Shown: one piece after another, positions 38,436-45,612 of the stretch | Numbering within the stretch: the first letter of the stretch is position 1 | How the letters are laid out: each line of letters starts with the position of its first letter | Origin: a virus | Length of the DNA: 50,716 bases | IMG/VR virus record: IMGVR_UViG_3300043775_003628 | Location: 1-50,716 of that record | Reading direction: 5' to 3' (one strand) | Notes under the pieces: generated by a model | The model's input: only the letters and a program-made list of their open reading frames with translations | Databases searched by the model: none | What the model was told of the DNA's origin: nothing | Program-made: the position numbers and the translations under genes

Positions 38436-38858
38436 ATGGGATATACTGAACATTGGGAACTAAAAGGCCTAAGAAAACAAAATTATGGTGACCTTTCTGG
38501 TGTAATAATCGGAACAACTTGGAAAGTCACACTTACGGATGAAGATGGGTTTGAAGGGTCATTTAGTGGAGCAACTCCATTTAGACCTGTTGATGTTGAT
38601 ATTGACAACTTTACTGAATATAACGAATTGACCGAAGAACAAGTTTTGGCATGGGTAAAAACTACGGTAAGTGGTTCTAATCCAACAACAAACTATTGGG
38701 ACCATATACATGGTAGAATCCAAAAAGAAATTGATGCCAAAAAGTATAATGTTCAGGTAGTTACCGAACATGATTTACCTTGGTCACCAACATCGGGAAG
38801 TTCTGTTACACCAGACCCATTGGCAGGTGAAGCATTATATGCAGCTTCTGCTGATTAA
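38436..38858 (+). CDS. Small conserved phage protein, function unknown
   Basis: A 140-aa protein with an N-terminal beta region (YTEHWELKGL, IIGTTWKVTLTDEDGFEG), a middle segment with FTEYNELTEEQVLAWVK and a helix ending in IQKEIDAKK, and a low-complexity C-terminus after DLPW. I recall a similar layout in small proteins of cyanophages: a W.VTL.D strand, a T/S-rich loop, LTEE.V..WVK and an IQ..ID..K helix before a final LPW. Their function is not known to me. It lies between the last fibre and the terminator that closes the fibre region, so it may be virion-associated. Confidence 0.55.
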   Translation: MGYTEHWELKGLRKQNYGDLSGVIIGTTWKVTLTDEDGFEGSFSGATPFRPVDVDIDNFTEYNELTEEQVLAWVKTTVSGSNPTTNYWDHIHGRIQKEIDAKKYNVQVVTEHDLPWSPTSGSSVTPDPLAGEALYAASAD

Positions 38859-38882
38859 AATGTATAAAATAAAAAATGTAAG

Positions 38883-38930
38883 AACTCAAAACACTTTCTA
38901 TTATAAAATTGTGTTTTGAGTTTTTTATTT
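38883..38930 (+). terminator. Intrinsic terminator after the fibre region
   Basis: A perfect 12-bp stem (38883-38894 with 38911-38922; arms CTCAAAACAC / GTGTTTTGAG at the core), a 16-nt loop, and a T-rich run (TTTTTTATTT). It separates the fibre genes from the sheath gene. Confidence 0.85.
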
Positions 38931-38931
38931 A

Positions 38932-38939
38932 TATTTATA
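38932..38939 (+). promoter_or_regulatory. TATTTATA motif, candidate late promoter for the sheath gene
   Basis: Immediately follows the terminator U-tract and ends 54 nt before the sheath ATG, leaving room for a leader. A terminator followed directly by the octamer and then a gene is what a new transcription unit would look like. Confidence 0.45.
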
Positions 38940-38993
38940 CGTGTATTTTTGACAGAATACAATTTATAACAAAAATCTAATTGGAGAAATAAA

Positions 38994-41369
38994 ATGGCAG
39001 AAAGAATCGTATCACCTGGTGTATTCACAAGAGAAAATGACCTATCATTTATAGCACAAGGGGTAGGGGAAATTGGAGCAGCATTTATAGGACCTTTTAA
39101 ACAAGGACCTGCGTTTGTTCCTACTATCGTGAGAACACAATCAGAATTTGAAGATATCTTCGGAACACCTGATGGAACTTATTATACTGAATATTCAGTA
39201 CAAAATTATTTAAGAGAAGCTGGTTCGGCAACTATTGTAAGAGTAGCTGGAGTTGGTGGGTATGAGCAATCTAAGGCTTTAGGTCTTTTTGCTACACCAT
39301 CTGGTTCAACTCAAAAATTAATTGGTGTATTATATAATACCAATTTAGGAGCACAAGATGTTGGATTCGATACAGTAACTGCGGCTAGTGCTAGTGCATT
39401 TAATTCATTGGGTAAATTTATACTATTTGGTGGATTGGATTCTAACCTACTATCTGGTTCAGCGGTAGCAATTTCTGCATCATTGAATCCAGCTGATATA
39501 AATGATATTTCCGATGTATTTGGTACTTCTCCAATTGTATCACAAGCGAGTACATCTAAGAAAAGTTATTCATTTATCTACTTTGAAAATTCAGCATCAT
39601 TGGTGTGTGCAGCAGAGGCTTCGGCATCATTTGAAGTTAAAGAATTGCCTGACCAAGATTATACGGGAGATACATTAGTTCCTGCATATTCTGAAGCATT
39701 TACTCCTTGGGTTAAATCTCAAGATATAAGTGGTGATAGATACGAACTTTTCCGTTTTGCAACATTAGGACATGGTACTAACTACAACACTAAATACAAA
39801 ATTGGTATTTCGAATGTAAAAGCAGCAGGTGAAGATGGTGCAACTGATTACGCAACATTTACTGTAAGTATTAGAAGTTTTGTTGATACTGATAGAAGAA
39901 AAGCTGTTATTGAAACATTCAATAATGTAAACTTAGACCCTGCATCTCCTAATTATATTGCTAGAAGAATTGGTGATAGATATTTAACTATCGATTCTGA
40001 CGGTAAAATTACTGAAAATGGTGACTATGTAGCTAGGTCAAAATATATTAGAGTAGAAGTTAAGGAAGCGGGTGCATATCCTGTATCAGCAGCTCCATTT
40101 GGACACTCTGCATATTTTAATCCAATTGCGTTAGTTACTTTAGATGCATCAAAAGTTCCAGCAGTTGTATATACAACCGGTTCTGTTAATAACACATCAT
40201 CATCTCCATTGAATTTCTCTGGATTTGATTTTGAAAAGACAGGTGTATCTACTGATAACAAACAATATTTAAAACCATTACCTTTGGGTGTTGGAGTTGG
40301 TGCTAACGTAGATTTTGCTTTCGATAATAGTTCTTTAGGATTAACATTCGAAATGACAGGTTCTGCATCATCTGATATGGCTAAAAGACAATTTGTATTG
40401 GCTTTCCAATCTGGATACGATGGTATGAACCCAACTACAAAAGCGGCTAAAGCTGGTGATGCAGAATGGGGTGCGGCGAATACACAAGGATTTAATTGTT
40501 CTTCTGCAATTGCAGGTGGTTCATTATCATACACCAGAGCAATAAACGCTGTATCTAACCCAGATGAGTGGGATATCAATATGGTAGTAACTCCTGGTAT
40601 TGTTAAAAGTATTCACCCATCGGTTACTCAAAGAGTAATTGATATGGTTGAAGATAGACAAGATGCATTCTACATTGCTGATTTTAACAACTATACTGAT
40701 TCAATTACTGAAGCAACCGAAGCGGCAAATTCAGTAGATTCTAACTATGTAGCTACTTACTATCCTTGGGTTAAAACAATTGATACAAATACAAATAAAC
40801 TTACAACTGTTCCACCTTCAGTATTACTACCAGCGGTATTCGCACAAAACGATAGATTAGCGGCTGAGTGGTTTGCACCTGCAGGTTTGAATAGAGGTGG
40901 TATCACCGGAGCGGTTAGTGTATTGAATAGATTAACACACGCTGAAAGAGATACTCTATATGAGAACAAAGTAAACCCAATTGCGGCATTCCCTGGACAA
41001 GGTATTGTGGCATTTGGACAGAAAACATTGCAAGATAAAGCATCTGCTTTAGATAGAATCAATGTTAGAAGATTACTTATCACTGTTAAGAAATTCATCG
41101 CATCTACTTCTAGATTCTTAGTGTTCGAACAAAACACCGCAACAACTAGAGGAAGATTCTTAAACACTGTGAACCCTTACTTAGAAGCAATTCAACAAAG
41201 ACAAGGTTTATACGCTTTCAGAGTAGTGATGGATGAAAGTAATAACACACCTGATGTAATCGATAGAAACATATTAGCTGGACAAATTTTCTTACAACCT
41301 GCGAAGACTGCGGAATTCATCGTAATTGATTTCAACATTCTTCCAACCGGAGCAAGTTTCTCAGCATAA
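38994..41369 (+). CDS. Contractile tail sheath protein (gp18-like)
   Basis: A 791-aa protein, longer than T4 gp18 (659). The N-terminus (ERIVSPGVFTRENDLS, then IGAAFIGPFKQGPAF and FGTPDGTYYTEYSVQNYL) is the classic sheath start. The C-terminal domain is unmistakable: INVRRLLITVKKFIASTSR, LVFEQNTATTRGRF, RQGLYAFRVVMDE, NNTPDVIDRNILAGQI and LQPAKTAEFIVIDF. The protein polymerises around the tail tube and contracts to drive the tube through the cell envelope. The middle of the protein (about residues 130-450) is expanded and probably forms the surface-exposed variable domains. A good Shine-Dalgarno (GGAG at 38983-38986) precedes the ATG by seven bases, one of the best in the window and fitting for an abundant protein. 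Confidence 0.95.
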   Translation: MAERIVSPGVFTRENDLSFIAQGVGEIGAAFIGPFKQGPAFVPTIVRTQSEFEDIFGTPDGTYYTEYSVQNYLREAGSATIVRVAGVGGYEQSKALGLFATPSGSTQKLIGVLYNTNLGAQDVGFDTVTAASASAFNSLGKFILFGGLDSNLLSGSAVAISASLNPADINDISDVFGTSPIVSQASTSKKSYSFIYFENSASLVCAAEASASFEVKELPDQDYTGDTLVPAYSEAFTPWVKSQDISGDRYELFRFATLGHGTNYNTKYKIGISNVKAAGEDGATDYATFTVSIRSFVDTDRRKAVIETFNNVNLDPASPNYIARRIGDRYLTIDSDGKITENGDYVARSKYIRVEVKEAGAYPVSAAPFGHSAYFNPIALVTLDASKVPAVVYTTGSVNNTSSSPLNFSGFDFEKTGVSTDNKQYLKPLPLGVGVGANVDFAFDNSSLGLTFEMTGSASSDMAKRQFVLAFQSGYDGMNPTTKAAKAGDAEWGAANTQGFNCSSAIAGGSLSYTRAINAVSNPDEWDINMVVTPGIVKSIHPSVTQRVIDMVEDRQDAFYIADFNNYTDSITEATEAANSVDSNYVATYYPWVKTIDTNTNKLTTVPPSVLLPAVFAQNDRLAAEWFAPAGLNRGGITGAVSVLNRLTHAERDTLYENKVNPIAAFPGQGIVAFGQKTLQDKASALDRINVRRLLITVKKFIASTSRFLVFEQNTATTRGRFLNTVNPYLEAIQQRQGLYAFRVVMDESNNTPDVIDRNILAGQIFLQPAKTAEFIVIDFNILPTGASFSA

Positions 41370-41390
41370 TATAAAAACGTAACAAAGAGA

Positions 41391-41398
41391 TATTTATT
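41391..41398 (+). promoter_or_regulatory. TATTTATT, one-mismatch variant of the intergenic motif
   Basis: In the 51-nt gap between the sheath and tube genes, ending 22 nt before the tube ATG. It differs from the octamer only in the last base. It may give extra tube transcripts. Confidence 0.3.
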
Positions 41399-41420
41399 AA
41401 TAAAATAAAGGAACAATAAA

Positions 41421-41915
41421 ATGGCAGAAATACTAGAGTTTGATAAGATGTTCTATACGAACTTCGAACCTAAGATGAAAAATAGGTATGTGATGGAATT
41501 CGGCGAAGTTGGATTACCTGCATATCTTGTAAAAGCGGCTAATAGACCTACTATTCAATTTGAAGTAGTAACATTAGACCATATCAACGTAAAAAGAAAG
41601 TTGAAGGGTAAAGGTGAGTGGCAAGATATTACTCTCACTCTGTATGACCCAATTGTTCCATCAGCAGCACAAGGTGTAATGGAATGGATTCGTTTATCAC
41701 ATGAATCTATTACTGGTAGAGATGGATACGCAGAGTTCTACAAAAAAGACATTGATTTTTATATGTTAGGACCTGTGGGTGATAAGATTGAGCAGTGGAA
41801 ATTAAAAGGTGCATTTATCAACCAAGCAAACTTTGGTGATGTTGCATTTGATTCTAATGAACCTGCAACAATCGAATTAACACTATCTTATGATTACGCA
41901 ATCTTAGAATTCTAA
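41421..41915 (+). CDS. Tail tube protein (gp19-like)
   Basis: A 164-aa protein, almost the same length as T4 gp19 (163). It has the N-terminal pattern KNRYVMEF, the LVKAANRPTIQFEVVTLDHINVKRKL region (split here across the tube signature), then WQDITLTLYDPI and a C-terminal ELTLSYDYAILEF. The order of sheath then tube is conserved in myophages. Hexameric rings of this protein stack to form the inner tube, with length set by the tape measure. AAGGA eight bases upstream provides the ribosome binding site. A strong terminator follows. Confidence 0.93.
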   Translation: MAEILEFDKMFYTNFEPKMKNRYVMEFGEVGLPAYLVKAANRPTIQFEVVTLDHINVKRKLKGKGEWQDITLTLYDPIVPSAAQGVMEWIRLSHESITGRDGYAEFYKKDIDFYMLGPVGDKIEQWKLKGAFINQANFGDVAFDSNEPATIELTLSYDYAILEF

Positions 41916-41945
41916 AAATATTCCTTACGGAAGCTACCGAAGGAC

Positions 41946-41979
41946 AACCCTCATCAGAAATGGTGGGGGTTTTTTATTT
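41946..41979 (+). terminator. Intrinsic terminator after the tail tube gene
   Basis: An 11-bp stem with two G-U pairs (41946-41956 with 41961-41971), a GAAA tetraloop, and the run TTTTTTATTT. It ends the sheath-tube unit. Confidence 0.85.
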
Positions 41980-41999
41980 CCAACTTTTTAAAATTTATG

Positions 42000-42007
42000 T
42001 ATTTATA
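42000..42007 (+). promoter_or_regulatory. TATTTATA motif, candidate late promoter
   Basis: Just after the tube terminator and 23 nt before the chaperone ATG. It again follows the pattern terminator, octamer, gene. Confidence 0.45.
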
Positions 42008-42030
42008 TATACAAACAAAAAATAGACGTT

Positions 42031-42783
42031 ATGAGTGAAAAACAATATGATTTTCCAACGGAAGTATTAGACCTTCCATCAAAAGGGTTAGTTTACCCAA
42101 AAGACCATCCATTAGCATCTGGTCAAATTACTATTAAACACATGACTGCAAAAGAAGAAGATATTCTTTCTAATCAAAATCTTATTAAAAAAGGTATAGT
42201 ATTGGATAAATTATTTGAATCTATTGTTGTAGATGATGTTAATATAAATGATATTATTATTGGTGATAAAAACGCAATTGTATTGGCAACCCGTTTGTTG
42301 GGATATGGTCCTGAATACAAAATGAAGTTTTACTCATCGGTTACTGGAGATAGTAAAGAAATAACAATCGATTTATCAAAAGTACAAACAAAAGAAATAG
42401 ATTTTTCCGCTTTTAAAAATAAAAATGAGTTTGAATATACCCTACCTTCTAGTGGTAAAAAAATTACTTTTAGATTACTTACTCATTACGATGAAATAGC
42501 AATTGAAAAGGATATTGAAGCTTTAAAAAAATTGAGTAAAGATGTATCGGCGGATATTACAACTAGGTTACGTTATATGATTAAATCGGTTGACGGTGAT
42601 AATAGTGTAGGTGCTGTAAATAAGTTAATAAATGGTATGTTAGCTAGAGATAGTAGAGCATTCAGAGAATATGTAAAAAATATTTCTCCTGACATGGATA
42701 TGAAATATGAATATGAACATGAAACTGGTGAAAAGGAGGTCATCAATATTACGTTAGGTGTTGGGTTTTTTTGGCCTAGCTAA
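42031..42783 (+). CDS. Tail assembly chaperone / baseplate hub assembly protein (gp26-like)
   Basis: A 250-aa protein with the pattern of the T4 gp26 family: FPTEVLDLPSKGLVYP near the start, then ITIKHMTAKEEDILSNQ, LIKKGIVLDKLFESI, and IIIGDKNAIVLATRLLGYG. The C-terminal half is helical and ends at a TAA just after a run of seven T. In T4, gp26 is needed for hub assembly. The position between tail tube and tape measure is also where long-tailed phages keep the paired, frameshifted tail assembly chaperones. The frame continues one phase over in the next entry, and a shifted product of about 317 residues is likely. A strong Shine-Dalgarno-like AGGAGGT at 42734-42740 lies inside this gene ahead of the slip site. 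Confidence 0.8.
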   Translation: MSEKQYDFPTEVLDLPSKGLVYPKDHPLASGQITIKHMTAKEEDILSNQNLIKKGIVLDKLFESIVVDDVNINDIIIGDKNAIVLATRLLGYGPEYKMKFYSSVTGDSKEITIDLSKVQTKEIDFSAFKNKNEFEYTLPSSGKKITFRLLTHYDEIAIEKDIEALKKLSKDVSADITTRLRYMIKSVDGDNSVGAVNKLINGMLARDSRAFREYVKNISPDMDMKYEYEHETGEKEVINITLGVGFFWPS

Positions 42784-42982
42784 AGACCATAGCGTAATGG
42801 TACATTCTCAAATATTTGATATGATAAATTATGGGAATGGTTTTACTTTTTCAGATGTATACCAGATGCCAACTTATTTAAGAAATTTTTATTATAATAA
42901 GTTGGTAGATACTAAAAAGAAAGAATCTGAACAAATTAAAAAAACAAACTCTCAAAAATCATCTAAAGTTAGGATAAGGTAA
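42758..42982 (+). CDS. Frameshifted C-terminal extension of the tail assembly chaperone
   Basis: A 74-codon frame that opens right after a TAG at 42755-42757 and overlaps the end of the gp26-like frame by 26 nt. It reads VHSQIFDMINYGNGFTF, SDVYQMPTYLRNFYYNKL, then a Lys-rich tail. The phrase MPxYLRxFYYxKL is what I would expect at the end of myophage hub-assembly chaperones. The frame is +1 (or -2) relative to the upstream gene. The most natural reading is an extension made by frameshifting at the T7 run. Alternatives are independent initiation at the ATG at 42797, or a one-base homopolymer error that split a single 317-aa gene. Confidence 0.65.
   Translation: MLGFFGLAKDHSVMVHSQIFDMINYGNGFTFSDVYQMPTYLRNFYYNKLVDTKKKESEQIKKTNSQKSSKVRIR
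42763..42774 (+). promoter_or_regulatory. Putative ribosomal frameshift site (GGGTTTTTTTGG)
   Basis: In the zero frame the codons are GGG TTT TTT TGG, with the stop at 42781-42783. A +1 slip, or a -2 slip by re-pairing of the Phe tRNA along the T run, enters the downstream frame. A -1 slip reaches TAG within three codons and cannot be productive. Confidence 0.5.
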
Positions 42983-43005
42983 CCCCAAATCCTAACTTTT
43001 TGTTT
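42965..43005 (+). terminator. Intrinsic terminator after the chaperone pair
   Basis: A perfect 11-bp stem (42965-42975 with 42989-42999), a 13-nt loop that contains the TAA of the extension frame, and a T-rich tail. It overlaps the 3' end of the coding region. Confidence 0.8.
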
Positions 43006-43012
43006 TATTGGA

Positions 43013-43020
43013 TATTTATA
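43013..43020 (+). promoter_or_regulatory. TATTTATA motif, candidate late promoter
   Basis: Follows the terminator directly and ends 20 nt before the ATG at 43041. It is the third instance of terminator then octamer. Confidence 0.45.
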
Positions 43021-43040
43021 CAATATAAAACCATGGCGAT

Positions 43041-43283
43041 ATGAAAAAATATAAAATATCTAAAAAAAATCTAAAAGAATTTTTTGGGTTTTTCACTAAA
43101 AAAGTGAAAACACCTGCTGAAATTCAAAAATTAATAGATAATGATCCTGTGCTACAAAGGTTAGAAAAAGATTTGAAAGTAATCAATTCAAAAAATCAGG
43201 ATTATATGGATGGATTGAAAACTAAAAATCCAAAACTATATAAATGGTTGGATGATAATGGGATGATAAATACTCAGTATTAA
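43041..43283 (+). CDS. Small protein preceding the tape measure gene
   Basis: An 80-aa basic, helical protein: MKKYKISKKNLKEFFGFF, then DPVLQRLEKDLKVINSK, and a C-terminal NPKLYKWLDDNGMI. I recall proteins of this shape (a DPxLQ helix, a Lys/Glu-rich linker and a closing WLxxNGLI) just before tape-measure genes in T4-like marine phages, but no function is known to me. It may be a tape-measure chaperone or a small tail subunit. The tape measure gene starts five nt after its stop. Confidence 0.55.
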   Translation: MKKYKISKKNLKEFFGFFTKKVKTPAEIQKLIDNDPVLQRLEKDLKVINSKNQDYMDGLKTKNPKLYKWLDDNGMINTQY

Positions 43284-43288
43284 TATAG

Positions 43289-45601
43289 ATGAATCAAAAC
43301 GAAAGAGCAAAACGTGATTTATTAATAGAAATTGCGGAAATTAACGAAAGAATTTCCGAGCAGAATAAACGTGCCGCAGTCGCAACGGGTGAAGAAAGAG
43401 AGGAGTTAGAACGTAGAATAGCTAATAATAGAATTGCTCTCGGTATAGCTGAAGACCAATTAGATGTTGTAAAAGATATACTGGCTGAAGAAAAAAAGCA
43501 AGCAAAACTAGCGGAAGAAAGGAATAAGAGACAACAAGAAGCAAATGATTTGCAGGATGAATTTGCCACATCCTTTACAAGAATGGGCAATCAGCAAAAA
43601 AAGTTTCTTACCGATTCAAACTCCTCTAGTAATTCATACGCTAATATTACTGCAAAGATAGTAGAATTAAAACAACAAGAAGTTGATGCATCCGATGACG
43701 ATAGAGCTATTTTGGCACAAAGACGTGCTATTTTAGAAGGAATACGAACCGAACAAATAGAAGCTGCTGAAGCTGCTGCAATGGCTAGACAGGAAATGTT
43801 TGGAATATCAGATGCGGAACAACGAAGAAATGAATTTCAACAATCAATAGCCGGTTTATCTCAAGATGAAAAAGATATGGCAGAAGCAACATTTGCTGCC
43901 AAAGAAAATCTATTATTACAACAAGAAAGATATAATCAATTACAACAGGGTGGTAGCGAAATTTTAGGAAAATTGCCAGCCGGCGTTCAAAGTGTAGTTG
44001 GTGGTATTAAAAATATGATATCCGGAATACGTGCTTTCGGTATTGAGGCGGCAATAGCAACTGCGGGTATTACATTAGTAATTGGTGCGATAATAGCTGG
44101 AGTGGATTATATGATGGGCATGGAAAAAGCCAGTGAAGAATTTAGGAAAGAAACTGGTATTACAAATTCTATGATGGCCGATATGAATGATAAGGCCGTT
44201 TCCATAAATAAACAATTTGCAAATTATGGTGTATCTATCGAAGATGCATACGATACAATGGCAGCTTTAAGAGATGAGACTTCTGAAATTGCAAATTATT
44301 CGGAAGCTGCTGTTGCCGGCCTTACCTTAATGAAAACTAATTTTGGTGTAAGTGCTGAAGAAGCAGCGAAAGTGCAAGGAGTATTAGAAAGTGTAGGAGG
44401 ATTATCAGAAGATACTGCGGTTAATGTTCAGATGCAAGTTGCCAATATGGCTAAATTAGCAGGAGTTGCTCCTAAGAAAGTATTGAAAGATATTGCCGAT
44501 AATGCAGAAGCAGCTTCTACCTTTTTTAAAGGTGATATTACATTATTATCACAACAAGCGGTACAAGCTAGAAGATTAGGTACAAACTTAAAAGAGGTAA
44601 CGGCTACCGCAGAAAAACTTTTGGATTTTGAAAATAATATTGAACAAGAATTAGTAGCGGCAACTTATGTTGGTGGACAATTTAACCTTAATAGAGCAAG
44701 AGCTTTGGCAATGGAGGGTAAATTGGTAGAAGCGCAAGAAGAAACGTTGAAACAAATTCAAAGAAGTGGTGATTTCAGACAGCAAGATTATTTTACACAA
44801 CAACAATTAGCCAAAGCTGCTAATATGAGTGTTGAAGAAATTAATAAACAATTAAACGCACAGGAAAAATTAGGTAAATTAAACGAAGAAGATAAAAAAC
44901 GTGCCCAAGAAGCGATAGATGCTGGATTAGATATTACTAACTTAAATGATGAACAATTAATGCAAGAGGTTGAAAAAGCCGCTGCACAAAAGGAAATGGC
45001 ATCTACTATAACTGATATGGAAAATACATTCAAAGGTATTTTAGCGTCTGTTGGTGGTGCATTGCTTCCTATATTTCAACTGTTAGGACCTGTGCTAGCA
45101 TTTGCGTTCTTCCCATTAAAGTTAGCAGCTAAAGCACTTCAATTTATCATAGATGGTATTATGTGGTTATTGAAAAAAATACCTTTTGTTGGTGATATGG
45201 TTGATAAAATAGGAAGTTTGACTGGTCAAGTTGATTCTGCTGTTACTAATTTTTCTGTGGCAGGGTTAGAAGGTGGTGGAATGGGTAGTGTTGTTGAAGC
45301 CGGTGATGTGATTTCTCCAGCGAATGGACAAACTATGATTTCTACAAAAGAAGGTGGTTTACTAAAATTATCTGGAAACGATGATGTAGTAGCTGCTCCT
45401 GGAGCTGCAAGTGCAATTGGAGGTGGTTCAAGTTTAGCGGCTTTATCTGCACCACTAAACGCTATGATTAATGAAATAAAGGCTTTAAGAGCAGATTTGG
45501 CAGCCGGTAAAATAGCAGTTAATATGGATGGAGCAAGGGTTTCAGCAGGAATTGGTAAAATTGTTGATGGTAGTAGCCGTAACAATTTTTCTATGGGTTA
45601 A
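43289..45601 (+). CDS. Tail tape measure protein (gp29-like)
   Basis: A 770-aa mainly alpha-helical protein. Residues 1-220 are highly charged coiled coil (RDLLIEIAEINERI, EEREELERRI, LLQQERYNQLQQ). A hydrophobic segment at about 251-276 (AAIATAGITLVIGAIIAG) and a longer one at about 583-636 (ILASVGGALLPIF through WLLKKIPFV) are the membrane-like stretches common in tape measures. Ala-rich helices fill the centre, with NLNRARALAMEGKLVEAQ near residue 475. The C-terminus (ISTKEGGLLKLSGNDDVVAAPGA) matches endings I know from other phage tape measures. It sets tail length and probably enters the host membrane during injection. At about 1.5 angstrom per residue the expected tail is roughly 115 nm, which is an estimate from length only. 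Confidence 0.85.
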   Translation: MNQNERAKRDLLIEIAEINERISEQNKRAAVATGEEREELERRIANNRIALGIAEDQLDVVKDILAEEKKQAKLAEERNKRQQEANDLQDEFATSFTRMGNQQKKFLTDSNSSSNSYANITAKIVELKQQEVDASDDDRAILAQRRAILEGIRTEQIEAAEAAAMARQEMFGISDAEQRRNEFQQSIAGLSQDEKDMAEATFAAKENLLLQQERYNQLQQGGSEILGKLPAGVQSVVGGIKNMISGIRAFGIEAAIATAGITLVIGAIIAGVDYMMGMEKASEEFRKETGITNSMMADMNDKAVSINKQFANYGVSIEDAYDTMAALRDETSEIANYSEAAVAGLTLMKTNFGVSAEEAAKVQGVLESVGGLSEDTAVNVQMQVANMAKLAGVAPKKVLKDIADNAEAASTFFKGDITLLSQQAVQARRLGTNLKEVTATAEKLLDFENNIEQELVAATYVGGQFNLNRARALAMEGKLVEAQEETLKQIQRSGDFRQQDYFTQQQLAKAANMSVEEINKQLNAQEKLGKLNEEDKKRAQEAIDAGLDITNLNDEQLMQEVEKAAAQKEMASTITDMENTFKGILASVGGALLPIFQLLGPVLAFAFFPLKLAAKALQFIIDGIMWLLKKIPFVGDMVDKIGSLTGQVDSAVTNFSVAGLEGGGMGSVVEAGDVISPANGQTMISTKEGGLLKLSGNDDVVAAPGAASAIGGGSSLAALSAPLNAMINEIKALRADLAAGKIAVNMDGARVSAGIGKIVDGSSRNNFSMG

Positions 45602-45612
45602 AATAAAATAAT

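Noticed and set aside
38941-38970. A TTGACA -35 box upstream of the sheath gene
   Set aside because: No -10 hexamer lies at 16-18 nt spacing, so a host sigma-70 promoter is not supported.
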